Assembly (NCBI GenBank): GCA_021826655.1
Contig: JAKAZC010000100.1
Location: 1-8,905 of the forward strand
Direction of reading: 5' to 3'
From: Actinomycetes bacterium
GTDB lineage: Bacteria > Actinomycetota > Acidimicrobiia > Acidimicrobiales > RAAP-2
Length of the DNA: 8,905 bases
This document shows, in pieces, positions 1 through 8,905 of the stretch. Each line of letters begins with the position of its first letter. Within the stretch, counting starts at the first letter, position 1. The position numbers and the translations under genes were made by a program. The notes below the pieces were generated by a model. The model did not search any database. It was not told the DNA's origin and was given only the letters and a program-made list of their open reading frames with translations.

Positions 1-534
1 CTTCCGGTACGCGGGCTGGAGCGGGTTCCGGGAGAGCACGTGCTTGATGTCCATGAGCAGGAGCTCCTGGTGCTGCTGCTCGTGGTTGATGCCCAGCTCC
101 ACCAGGGAACGGACTTCCCCGCTCATGGGTCCGCGGAGCACCTTCGCCATCGACTCGTCGACGTGGAGCCGGTAGTCGGCGACCTCGGACGCCCCCGGGC
201 GCGACACCAGCCCCCGCTCGGAACGCGGGTGTCGGCTGCCGACGGCCTCGTAGTACGAGTTGAAGAGGTAGCCGAAGGCCGGATCGAAGGTTTCGTAGCC
301 CCGGCCCGCCTGCAGCACGAAGGTCTCGAAGAACCACGTGGTGTGCCCGCGGTGCCACTTCGTCGGGCTGACGTCGGGCATGGACTGCACCGTCTGGTCC
401 TCGGGCGAGAGCGGGCCGGCCAGCGACTCCGTCAGAGCCCGTACCTCCGAGTAGCGCGAGGCGAGGCGGTCGGGCGCGCCCTGGTCGTCGGGGCAGCCGG
501 GCCCGTCCGATCCGTCCGAGGGGGTCCTTGCCAT
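1..534 (-). CDS. egtB: Ergothioneine biosynthesis protein EgtB (N-terminal part, cut by window edge)
   Basis: EgtB is the non-heme iron enzyme that joins hercynine (N-alpha-trimethylhistidine) to gamma-glutamylcysteine or cysteine using O2, giving a sulfoxide intermediate of ergothioneine, a cytosolic thiol antioxidant. The 178 visible residues cover the N-terminal DinB-like helical domain; the C-terminal FGE-sulfatase-like domain lies beyond the edge. I read the iron-ligand motif HEQQHQE (HX3HXE) at residues 151-157, and an upstream [12 protein letters not shown] with His61 as the probable third ligand. The segment [18 protein letters not shown], and [20 protein letters not shown] after it, are typical of EgtB. 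The ATG on the complement of 532-534 gives a normal N-terminus, with a weak purine-rich site (GAAGGGAAG) just upstream. The gene is divergent from msrA. Whether egtA, egtC or egtD follow cannot be seen. Family assignment is firm; the gene could belong to the FGE-sulfatase-like EgtB subgroup using cysteine instead of gamma-glutamylcysteine. Confidence 0.9.
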   Translation of the reverse strand, partial: MARTPSDGSDGPGCPDDQGAPDRLASRYSEVRALTESLAGPLSPEDQTVQSMPDVSPTKWHRGHTTWFFETFVLQAGRGYETFDPAFGYLFNSYYEAVGSRHPRSERGLVSRPGASEVADYRLHVDESMAKVLRGPMSGEVRSLVELGINHEQQHQELLLMDIKHVLSRNPLQPAYRK

Positions 535-620
535 TCCACGCTTCCCTTCGGTAGTCCGCCGTCACTGCGTGTTCCCCGTAGGGTGCTGCCGGAAACCCCG
601 TCCAACTTAGCGAGGTGCCG

Positions 621-666
621 GCCGGCGGGCGACGCGCGGGGCCGGCGGGCGGCCGTCGCCCCCGGC
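621..666. repeat. Long imperfect inverted repeat in the egtB-msrA gap
   Basis: GCCGG at 621-625 plus GGGCGACG at 627-634 pair with CGTCGCCC at 654-661 plus CCGGC at 662-666. This makes 13 base pairs with a single bulged C at 626 and a 19-nt loop. It overlaps a 12-nt direct repeat (GGCCGGCGGGCG at 620-631 and 640-651, period 20). No T-tract follows, so it does not look like a standard intrinsic terminator. It could be an operator, a structured msrA leader, or chance in very GC-rich DNA. Confidence 0.5.
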
Positions 667-800
667 GAGCCCCCCCGTCGGGCAGGTGGGGGAGGTCGTG
701 ACCCCCGCGGTTCACGAGGGCCGACGGAACAGCGCGCAGCGTGGCATCGTTGAACGAGGCGCTGGGCGAGGTGACCCGCGTCGTCGAGCGCGGGCGAACG

Positions 801-806
801 GGAGGA
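801..806 (+). promoter_or_regulatory. Shine-Dalgarno site deciding the msrA start
   Basis: GGAGGA lies 6 nt before the ATG at 813. This favours 813 over the upstream in-frame GTG at 741, which has no such site. A second AGGAGGG at 828-834 precedes another in-frame ATG at 843, but starting there would remove family-typical N-terminal residues. Confidence 0.65.
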
Positions 807-812
807 GCGAGG

Positions 813-1463
813 ATGGGCATGTTCACCAGGAGGGTCCCCGAGATGGTCACACCCGAGCTCGCGCTGGCGGGGCGCGAGAGGGCGATCACGCCCTCGGCGC
901 CTCACCTGGTGCTCGGGACACCGCTCGCGCCCCCGTTTCCGGCCGGGCTCGAGCGGGCCACGTTCGGGATGGGTTGCTTCTGGGGCGCTGAGCGGAAATT
1001 CTGGTCGTTGGAGGGGGTCCAGACCACCGCGGTCGGGTACGCGGGCGGGTTCACGCCCAATCCGACGTACGAGGAGGTCTGCTCGGGGTCGACGGGCCAC
1101 GCCGAGGTGGTGCTGGTCGTGTTCGACCCCGCCCGGGTCGGCTACCAGGCGCTCCTCGCACAGTTCTTCGAGGGCCACGACCCGACCGAGGGCATGCGGC
1201 AGGGGAACGACGTCGGTACCCAGTACCGGTCCGCGATCTACACGGCCGACGACCGGCAGCGGCGCGAGGCCCTGGGCACCCTCGCGTCGTACCAGCGGGC
1301 GTTGACCGGGGCCGGGCGGGGCGCGATCACGACCGAGGTGGCGGCCGCCGGGCCCTTCTACTACGCCGAGGATTACCACCAGCAGTACCTGGCGGCCAAC
1401 CCGAACGGGTATTGCGGGCTGGGCGGCACCGGGGTGTCGTGCCCGGTCGGGGTGTCGGGATAG
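813..1463 (+). CDS. msrA: Peptide-methionine (S)-S-oxide reductase MsrA
   Basis: MsrA reduces the S epimer of methionine sulfoxide, free or in proteins, back to methionine in the cytosol, using thioredoxin-type reductants. The predicted protein has 216 residues, usual for the longer E. coli-like class. The catalytic GCFWG motif is at residues 54-58 with nucleophile Cys55. It is followed by [36 protein letters not shown] and [12 protein letters not shown], all standard for the family. Two C-terminal cysteines (Cys201 and Cys210, in [16 protein letters not shown]) fit the recycling pair of three-cysteine MsrAs. The start at 813 is supported by the GGAGGA site and by the N-terminus (MFTRRVPEM, then the ALAGRE region) resembling relatives; ATG 819 and 843 are alternatives. 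It is divergent from egtB, so both neighbours act in oxidative-stress chemistry. No clear terminator follows. Confidence 0.95.
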   Translation: MGMFTRRVPEMVTPELALAGRERAITPSAPHLVLGTPLAPPFPAGLERATFGMGCFWGAERKFWSLEGVQTTAVGYAGGFTPNPTYEEVCSGSTGHAEVVLVVFDPARVGYQALLAQFFEGHDPTEGMRQGNDVGTQYRSAIYTADDRQRREALGTLASYQRALTGAGRGAITTEVAAAGPFYYAEDYHQQYLAANPNGYCGLGGTGVSCPVGVSG

Positions 1464-1536
1464 GGAGCAGCGCCCTCGGGCACGGCGTCCCCGGGGTCTT
1501 CCTCCTTCGTGGCGCGAAGTGGGCACGGACGCGCCC

Positions 1537-1542
1537 TACCAT
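1537..1542 (+). promoter_or_regulatory. Possible -10 element of a leaderless MMPL transcript
   Basis: TACCAT matches the actinobacterial TANNNT -10 pattern and ends 9 nt before the in-frame GTG at 1552. No Shine-Dalgarno sequence precedes either GTG 1552 or GTG 1519. The spacing would place the RNA 5' end at or within a few bases of the start codon, so the transcript could be leaderless. No recognisable -35 hexamer is seen. Confidence 0.4.
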
Positions 1543-1551
1543 GGGGCCATC

Positions 1552-5978
<4,427 letters not shown>

Positions 5979-6069
5979 GGGCCGACCGCTCCGGGTACCG
6001 CCTCGCGGCCCATCCGGGCAGCGCCCCGCTCGACGCGGCAGAGTGGTGGCCGGGGTGACGGAGGCGAGC

Positions 6070-6297
6070 TTGAGCGACGAGCAGGGAGTGACCGGCCCGG
6101 CGGGGGGCGAGACGCCCGAGGTCCCGCCGCGGACCCGGCGGCGGGACGTGCGGATGGTGCTCACGGGCGTCGTGGCCGTGCTCCTGGTCTGGTTCGCCCT
6201 GGCCAACCTTCAGCGGGTCCGGATCCACTTCTGGGTGGTCACGGCCACGGCACCTCTCGTGGGCGTCGTCGCCATCGCCGGGCTGTCGGCGGGGTGA
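6070..6297 (+). CDS. LapA/DUF1049-like small membrane protein, apparently frameshifted near the C-terminus
   Basis: A 75-residue frame from TTG 6070, with GGAGG at 6060-6064 and 5-nt spacing. In-frame GTGs at 6043, 6046 and 6055 are alternatives with poorer sites. A polar, Pro/Arg-rich N-terminus leads to a first helix (VLTGVVAVLLVWFALANLQ), the short RVRIHFWVV turn and a second hydrophobic segment (PLVGVVAIAGLSAG). This is the layout of LapA/DUF1049 proteins, two-helix membrane proteins of ill-defined role linked to envelope assembly in E. coli. The frame stops at TGA 6295-6297 in the middle of the second helix. The -1 frame continues with VIGFFLRRRRRPA to a TAG at 6333-6335, exactly the expected helix end and basic tail. 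Either one G is missing from the run at 6291-6294 (real mutation or sequence error) or ribosomes shift frame. It lies 91 bp after the MFS gene on the same strand and might be cotranscribed. Confidence 0.6.
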   Translation: MSDEQGVTGPAGGETPEVPPRTRRRDVRMVLTGVVAVLLVWFALANLQRVRIHFWVVTATAPLVGVVAIAGLSAG

Positions 6298-6335
6298 TCG
6301 GGTTCTTCCTGCGCCGGAGGCGCCGGCCCGCCTAG
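6292..6335 (+). other. Out-of-frame continuation of the LapA-like gene
   Basis: Reading from GTG 6294-6296 in the -1 frame gives VIGFFLRRRRRPA and then TAG at 6333-6335. A hydrophobic helix end followed by five arginines is what LapA-type proteins have after their second membrane segment. The glycine codon GGG (6292-6294) before the TGA could re-pair perfectly one base back on GGG (6291-6293), so slippage at the stop is mechanically possible. A missing G in the sequence is the simpler explanation. Confidence 0.6.
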
Positions 6336-6370
6336 GCGTGGGGCGGTGGGCGCCGACCGGGGCGTCGCCG

Positions 6371-6376
6371 TACACT
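6371..6376 (+). promoter_or_regulatory. Possible -10 element for the DUF3040-ROK operon
   Basis: TACACT fits TANNNT and lies in a non-coding stretch about 146 bases before the DUF3040 gene. Transcription would begin near 6383. No good -35 hexamer is seen at 16-18 nt upstream, where the DNA is nearly all G and C. Confidence 0.4.
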
Positions 6377-6383
6377 GGTCGTG

Positions 6384-6415
6384 CGCCCGGCAAACGGGCG
6401 GCCCGGGAACCCGGG
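6384..6415 (+). promoter_or_regulatory. Tandem hairpins in the putative DUF3040 leader
   Basis: Directly after the predicted transcription start, CGCCCG (6384-6389) pairs with CGGGCG (6395-6400) around a 5-nt GCAAA loop. CCCGG (6402-6406) pairs with CCGGG (6411-6415) around GAAC. The rest of the 187-bp gap to the DUF3040 start (to 6521) shows no gene I can defend. A short frame beginning at ATG 6449 merely runs into the DUF3040 gene in another frame. I recognise no known riboswitch class; the hairpins may stabilise the RNA or be accidents of base composition. Confidence 0.3.
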
Positions 6416-6521
6416 ACTCGTTGTCCGTCGCGTCGGATTGCGCGATCATGAGTCTCGGGCTCGAGGGGTTTGAGGAGGTCCTTCAGCGTGTGGCCACGGC
6501 AGGGCGTCGAACGAGGGGGGC

Positions 6522-6917
6522 ATGGTGCCGCTCTCCGAGCATGAGCAGCGCATCCTGGCCGAGCTGGAGGAGTCCTTGGTTCGCCAGGACCCCGAATTCG
6601 CCGAGCGCGTGCGGTCCGAGACCGTGTACCGCCATGCCGGCCGCTACTGCAAGTGGTCGGCCGTCGGGTTCGTGAGCGGGGTCGCGGTCCTTGTCGCGTT
6701 CTACTCGCAGTCGGTGGTCCTCGGCTTTCTCGGGGTCGCCATGATGTTCGGCTCGGCGGTGGTGTTCGAGCGGAACCTGCGCCGGATGGGGCGTGCGGGG
6801 TGGCACGACCTGACCACCAAGAAGGGCGCGGACGTGACCTCCGGCGGCGGCGGCATCGAGGGAGCCGTGCACGAGGCCCGGGAGTGGATCCGCTCCCGCT
6901 TCCGACGCCAGCGCTGA
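6522..6917 (+). CDS. DUF3040 domain-containing membrane protein
   Basis: A 131-residue protein of the actinobacterial DUF3040 family; function unknown. The N-terminal signature PLSEHEQRILAELEESL, then DPEFAERVRSET, is diagnostic. It is followed by two closely spaced hydrophobic segments at about 45-60 (SAVGFVSGVAVLVAFY) and 64-84 (VVLGFLGVAMMFGSAVVFE). The C-terminal half is cytosolic-looking and basic, ending in EWIRSRFRRQR. Relatives usually begin MPLSEHEQ, so the true start may be the adjacent GTG at 6525 rather than ATG 6522. The GAGGGGGG stretch at 6513-6520 is also better spaced for 6525. The stop is 10 nt before the ROK kinase gene, so the two are probably cotranscribed. In other actinobacteria DUF3040 genes often neighbour cell-division or envelope genes; that is not seen here. 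Confidence 0.85.
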   Translation: MVPLSEHEQRILAELEESLVRQDPEFAERVRSETVYRHAGRYCKWSAVGFVSGVAVLVAFYSQSVVLGFLGVAMMFGSAVVFERNLRRMGRAGWHDLTTKKGADVTSGGGGIEGAVHEAREWIRSRFRRQR

Positions 6918-6927
6918 GCCGGGCGGG

Positions 6928-7839
6928 GTGGCCGAAGCGCCTGCAGGTGGTCCGGGGAGGGCCGGCGCCCGGGCCGGCGATCGCTGCCTGGCGGTGGACG
7001 TCGGGGGGACGAAGCTCGCGGTCGGCCTGGTGGACGCCTCCGGCCGGCTGTCGGGTGTGGGACGGGCGGCGACACCGGACACCGGCGATCCCGAGGTGGT
7101 CTGGTCGCAGCTCGCCCGGCTCGTCGACCGAGCGCTCGTGGCCGGGACGTCTGTCGTGTGCGGCGTCGGCTGTGGTGGGCCGATGGCGGCGGGGGGGGAG
7201 ACCGTCTCGCCGCTCAACATCCCCGCCTGGCGGGAGTTCCCGCTCCGTAGCCGCCTTGCCGACCTGACCGGGCTGCCCACGCGGGTCGACAACGACGCCA
7301 AGGCGCTCGCCCTGGGGGAGGGTTGGGCCGGGGTCGCCATCGGACGCGCCGACTACATGGCGATGGTGGTGTCGACGGGTGTGGGCGGGGGGATCGTGTC
7401 GTCCGGGCGCCTCGTCAACGGCCGCACCGGCAACGCCGGGCACGTCGGGCACGTCGTCGTCGTGCCCGGGGGTCGCCGCTGTCGCTGCGGCGGGCGGGGC
7501 TGCCTCGAGGCCGAGATCTCGGGAACGGCCATCGCCGAGATCACCGGTCGCCCCGCGTCGGAGGCGCCTCCCGGGTTGATCGAGCGGGCCGGCTGCCTGG
7601 TCGGACGGGCCGTGGCCTCGGTGGCCAATCTCCTCGACCTCTCACTCGTCGTCGTCGCCGGATCCGTGGCGCTCGGCTTCGGGGAACCGTTCTTCACCGC
7701 CGCCCGCCGCGAGCTGGCGTACCGGTCCGGCCTCGACTACTCGGCGGGCACCGAGATCGTGCCCGCGGGGCTGGGAGCCGACGGCCCGCTCGTCGGGGCG
7801 GGAGCGGTCGGCTGGGCCATCGACGGGTCGCCGCCGTGA
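6928..7839 (+). CDS. ROK family sugar kinase (glucokinase-like)
   Basis: This 303-residue protein should phosphorylate a hexose or amino sugar with ATP in the cytosol. ROK motifs appear in order: the phosphate-binding loop VDVGGTKLAVGLV with Asp24, the catalytic region VDNDAKA with probable base Asp123, the second ATP motif STGVGGGIV (149-157), and the zinc site made by His175 with Cys185, Cys187 and Cys192 (CRCGGRGCLEAE). No N-terminal helix-turn-helix is present, so it is a kinase and not a NagC/XylR-type repressor. One sugar-binding position differs from classical glucokinases: the usual Glu of GEIGH is His172 (NAGHVGH). The sugar may therefore not be glucose. The GTG start at 6928 has only a weak G-rich site and follows the DUF3040 stop by 10 nt. 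Its stop overlaps the next gene as GTGA, indicating an operon. Confidence 0.9.
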   Translation: MAEAPAGGPGRAGARAGDRCLAVDVGGTKLAVGLVDASGRLSGVGRAATPDTGDPEVVWSQLARLVDRALVAGTSVVCGVGCGGPMAAGGETVSPLNIPAWREFPLRSRLADLTGLPTRVDNDAKALALGEGWAGVAIGRADYMAMVVSTGVGGGIVSSGRLVNGRTGNAGHVGHVVVVPGGRRCRCGGRGCLEAEISGTAIAEITGRPASEAPPGLIERAGCLVGRAVASVANLLDLSLVVVAGSVALGFGEPFFTAARRELAYRSGLDYSAGTEIVPAGLGADGPLVGAGAVGWAIDGSPP

Positions 7840-8210
7840 GCGGGCCGCCCGCCGGGCCTGCCGGCCTTCCGGCAGGGGCCCGCACCGGGTGCGTTGCGCC
7901 GACCCGGGGGTGGGGGATCGCCCTGGCGCCCACCGTGAGGGCGATCGCGGCGCGCCCCTACCTCTGGGCGACGGCGGCCTCGACCGTCCTCCGACTCGCC
8001 CGGCCTCGATGGTGGGCGCGACGGCCCTTCCTTCCCGTCCCGGACGAGGCCTATTGGCAGTTCCGGCTGGTGACGGCGTTCGGCGGCCCGGAGCGCTCGG
8101 GAGCGGTGGCCCCCGGGGGGGCGGCGGTCGGCGAGGGAGCCCGGCTGTCGGGCGACGAGGCCATCGCGTACTTGCGGTGGTGTCGCAGGATGCCGCCCGC
8201 CCGCGGTTAG
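7836..8210 (+). CDS. Conserved-looking protein of unknown function (124 aa)
   Basis: I cannot assign a function. A soluble protein of 124 residues from GTG 7836, overlapping the ROK stop as GTGA. An internal GTG at 7935 would remove the low-complexity Gly/Pro/Ala N-terminus and is a fair alternative. The core is rich in aromatic and basic residues: ARPYLWATAASTVLRLARP, then RWWARRPFLPVPDEAYWQFR and LVTAFGG, then a variable Gly/Ala stretch, and finally DEAIAYLRWCRRMPPARG. From memory, short proteins with the W-W-R-PFLP-P, FRLVTAYGG and YLRWCR blocks occur next to HNH genes in other actinobacteria, which fits the gene that follows. There is no signal peptide, clear membrane helix or metal motif. 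The stop codon is part of the proposed -10 of the HNH gene. Confidence 0.75.
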   Translation: MSGPPAGPAGLPAGARTGCVAPTRGWGIALAPTVRAIAARPYLWATAASTVLRLARPRWWARRPFLPVPDEAYWQFRLVTAFGGPERSGAVAPGGAAVGEGARLSGDEAIAYLRWCRRMPPARG

Positions 8211-8213
8211 CCT
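8208..8213 (+). promoter_or_regulatory. Possible -10 element of a leaderless HNH gene transcript
   Basis: TAGCCT (TANNNT) ends 8 nt before the ATG at 8222, and no Shine-Dalgarno sequence lies between. The spacing suits transcription starting at or next to the A of the start codon. The element includes the TAG stop of the preceding gene. No clear -35 is present. Confidence 0.45.
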
Positions 8214-8221
8214 CTGGCGTT

Positions 8222-8728
8222 ATGGAGCGGGCCCTCCTGCTCAACGCGACCTACGAGCCGCTTGCCCTGGTCTCGGACCGCCGCGCGGTCGTGCTGGTCC
8301 TCGCCGGGCGGGCGGAGGCGGTCGCGTTCCGGCCGCAGGCGCCGGTGTTCCACTCCGCCCGGCTCTCGGTGGAGGTGCCGTCGATCATCCGCCTGTCCCA
8401 CATGGTGCGCATCCCGAGATGGGCCCGGACGCCGCCGCTCACGCGCCGCGCCGTGCTTCGCCGCGACGGCGGCCGGTGCGTCTACTGCTCCGAACCGGCG
8501 GACACCGTCGACCACGTGGTGCCGAAGAGCCGGGGCGGCCGCCACGAATGGACCAACGTCGTCGCCGCCTGCCAGCGTGACAACCTCGCAAAGGGCGACC
8601 GCCTCCTGTCGGAGCTCGGATGGTCGCTCCCTTTTCGGCCGTCGGCGCCGGACGGGCACCTCTGGCGGCTGCGGCACATGGCCGACGTCGACCCGCTGTG
8701 GGCGCCCTACCTGGCTGCGGCATCTTAG
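8222..8728 (+). CDS. HNH endonuclease-family protein with altered zinc knuckle
   Basis: A 168-residue HNH protein of a type widespread in actinobacteria, beginning MERALLLNATYEPLALVS. The N-terminal region (1-80) has the usual VPSIIRLSHMVRIP segment. The HNH domain follows: CVYC at 86-89, TVDHVVPKSRGG with His98, WTN with Asn112, ACQRDN at 116-121, then K and a conserved LLSELGW. Family members normally have CxxCN in the last motif (four zinc cysteines in all); here it reads Cys117-Gln-Arg-Asp120-Asn, so one ligand is Asp. The catalytic His98 remains. The cellular role of this housekeeping-like HNH group is not established; nicking or cutting DNA is inferred from the fold. The start fits the family and the leaderless -10. 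It follows the 124-residue gene by 11 bp. Confidence 0.9.
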   Translation: MERALLLNATYEPLALVSDRRAVVLVLAGRAEAVAFRPQAPVFHSARLSVEVPSIIRLSHMVRIPRWARTPPLTRRAVLRRDGGRCVYCSEPADTVDHVVPKSRGGRHEWTNVVAACQRDNLAKGDRLLSELGWSLPFRPSAPDGHLWRLRHMADVDPLWAPYLAAAS

Positions 8729-8785
8729 GGCTGGCATCCTGAACCGCTGCGCCCGAGGGGAGCGAGCCGCCGAAGCGCCCACCGA

Positions 8786-8905
8786 ATGAGCGACGGAGGG
8801 GGGGGCGGGCCCGCCCCATCCTGGTTCGACGTCGAGCGGTTCCGCTCCCTGCACGCTCGGTCGGTCGTGGTCCGTCGCGCCACCCGCGGTGCGCTGGTCC
8901 TCGGG
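8786..8905 (+). CDS. Possible lipoate-protein ligase (LplA/BPL) family protein, 5' end only
   Basis: An open frame of 40 codons from ATG 8786 runs off the right edge. It begins MSDGGGGGPAPSWFDVERFR and continues through a segment ending VVRRATRGALVLG. The closing pattern, a basic/hydrophobic strand followed by an ALVLG-type strand, resembles the start of lipoate-protein ligase A-like proteins, where a T-x-x-A-L-V-L-G-S-x-Q motif is followed by an RRSGGGA motif that would lie outside the window. This is a weak, memory-based match. No good Shine-Dalgarno sequence precedes the ATG. Codon bias (G/C at third positions) supports real coding. The 57-bp gap from the HNH stop shows nothing clear. Confidence 0.45.
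   Translation, partial: MSDGGGGGPAPSWFDVERFRSLHARSVVVRRATRGALVLG
8802..8817. repeat. 16-bp perfect GC palindrome overlapping a run of eight G
   Basis: GGGGCGGGCCCGCCCC reads the same on both strands and sits 14 bp after the ATG at 8786. It overlaps the end of a G8 homopolymer at 8798-8805. It encodes part of the Gly-rich N-terminus of the last gene. It may affect initiation or may be a composition accident; the G run is also a weak spot for sequence accuracy. Confidence 0.6.

Larger units (their letters stand above)
535..812. promoter_or_regulatory. Divergent intergenic region between egtB and msrA
   Basis: This 278-bp gap must hold the promoters of both divergent genes. On the minus strand a TANNNT-type -10 (TAAGTT, complement of 604-609) would give an egtB leader of about 60 nt. 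An alternative is TTGGAC (complement of 600-605) followed 18 nt later by CTACGG. On the plus strand the only TANNNT match noted is TAGGGT at 579-584, which would give msrA a leader of about 220 nt containing the inverted repeat at 621-666. No convincing -35 partner exists for these -10 candidates, so all promoter calls here are weak. A 6-bp perfect stem (775-780 with 789-794, 8-nt loop) lies just before the msrA ribosome binding site. Confidence 0.4.

Noticed and set aside
40..753. 237-codon plus-strand frame over egtB
   Set aside because: It is antisense to a clear EgtB N-terminus with iron-ligand motifs.
1464..1500. Possible terminator after msrA (GCCC-TC-GGGC and CCCCGGGG segments)
   Set aside because: The loops are too small, the stems short, and there is no T-tract.
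5979..6011. GGGCCG/CGGCCC inverted repeat after the MFS gene
   Set aside because: Only 6 bp with a 21-nt loop and no T-tract; expected by chance in such GC-rich DNA.
6346..6675. 109-codon frame through the DUF3040 leader and gene, including a short peptide from ATG 6449
   Set aside because: Most of it is the wrong frame of DUF3040, and the upstream part shows no convincing start site or similarity.

Overview
This is a very GC-rich, gene-dense segment with GTG/TTG starts and several 4-base GTGA gene overlaps. Together with an EgtB-type ergothioneine enzyme, a DUF3040 protein, a LapA/DUF1049-type protein and a ROK kinase, this points to an actinomycetote chromosome, possibly of the Acidimicrobiia. 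The class is inferred from gene style only. I see no insertion sequence, tRNA, rRNA, CRISPR array or phage gene, so this looks like ordinary chromosomal sequence.

Left part (1-1463): the 5' part of egtB, on the minus strand and running off the left edge, is divergent from msrA on the plus strand. One gene makes a sulfoxide intermediate of the antioxidant ergothioneine; the other reduces methionine sulfoxide. The 278-bp region between them holds a long, nearly perfect inverted repeat and a smaller hairpin just before the msrA ribosome binding site.

Middle (1519-5978): two membrane exporters of unrelated superfamilies, an MMPL/RND-type protein and a 14-helix DHA2 (EmrB/QacA-type) MFS protein, are joined by a GTGA overlap. 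The MFS protein carries a C-terminal winged-helix domain resembling MarR. No free-standing regulator is adjacent, so this tethered domain is the only regulator-like element at the locus.

Right part (6043-8905): a LapA/DUF1049-like small membrane protein appears interrupted by a -1 frameshift in a run of four G. Next comes a possible promoter and structured leader, then an apparent operon of DUF3040 membrane protein, ROK sugar kinase and a 124-residue protein of unknown function. An HNH endonuclease-family gene follows with a probable leaderless promoter; it lacks one of the four usual zinc cysteines. The window ends in the start of a gene that may be a lipoate-protein ligase relative.

The best leads are the transporter/MarR fusion in a two-pump operon, the frameshifted LapA gene, the HNH protein with the altered zinc knuckle, the egtB-msrA inverted repeat, and promoter motifs placed directly at start codons. 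I find no convincing new multi-gene system such as a defence island.
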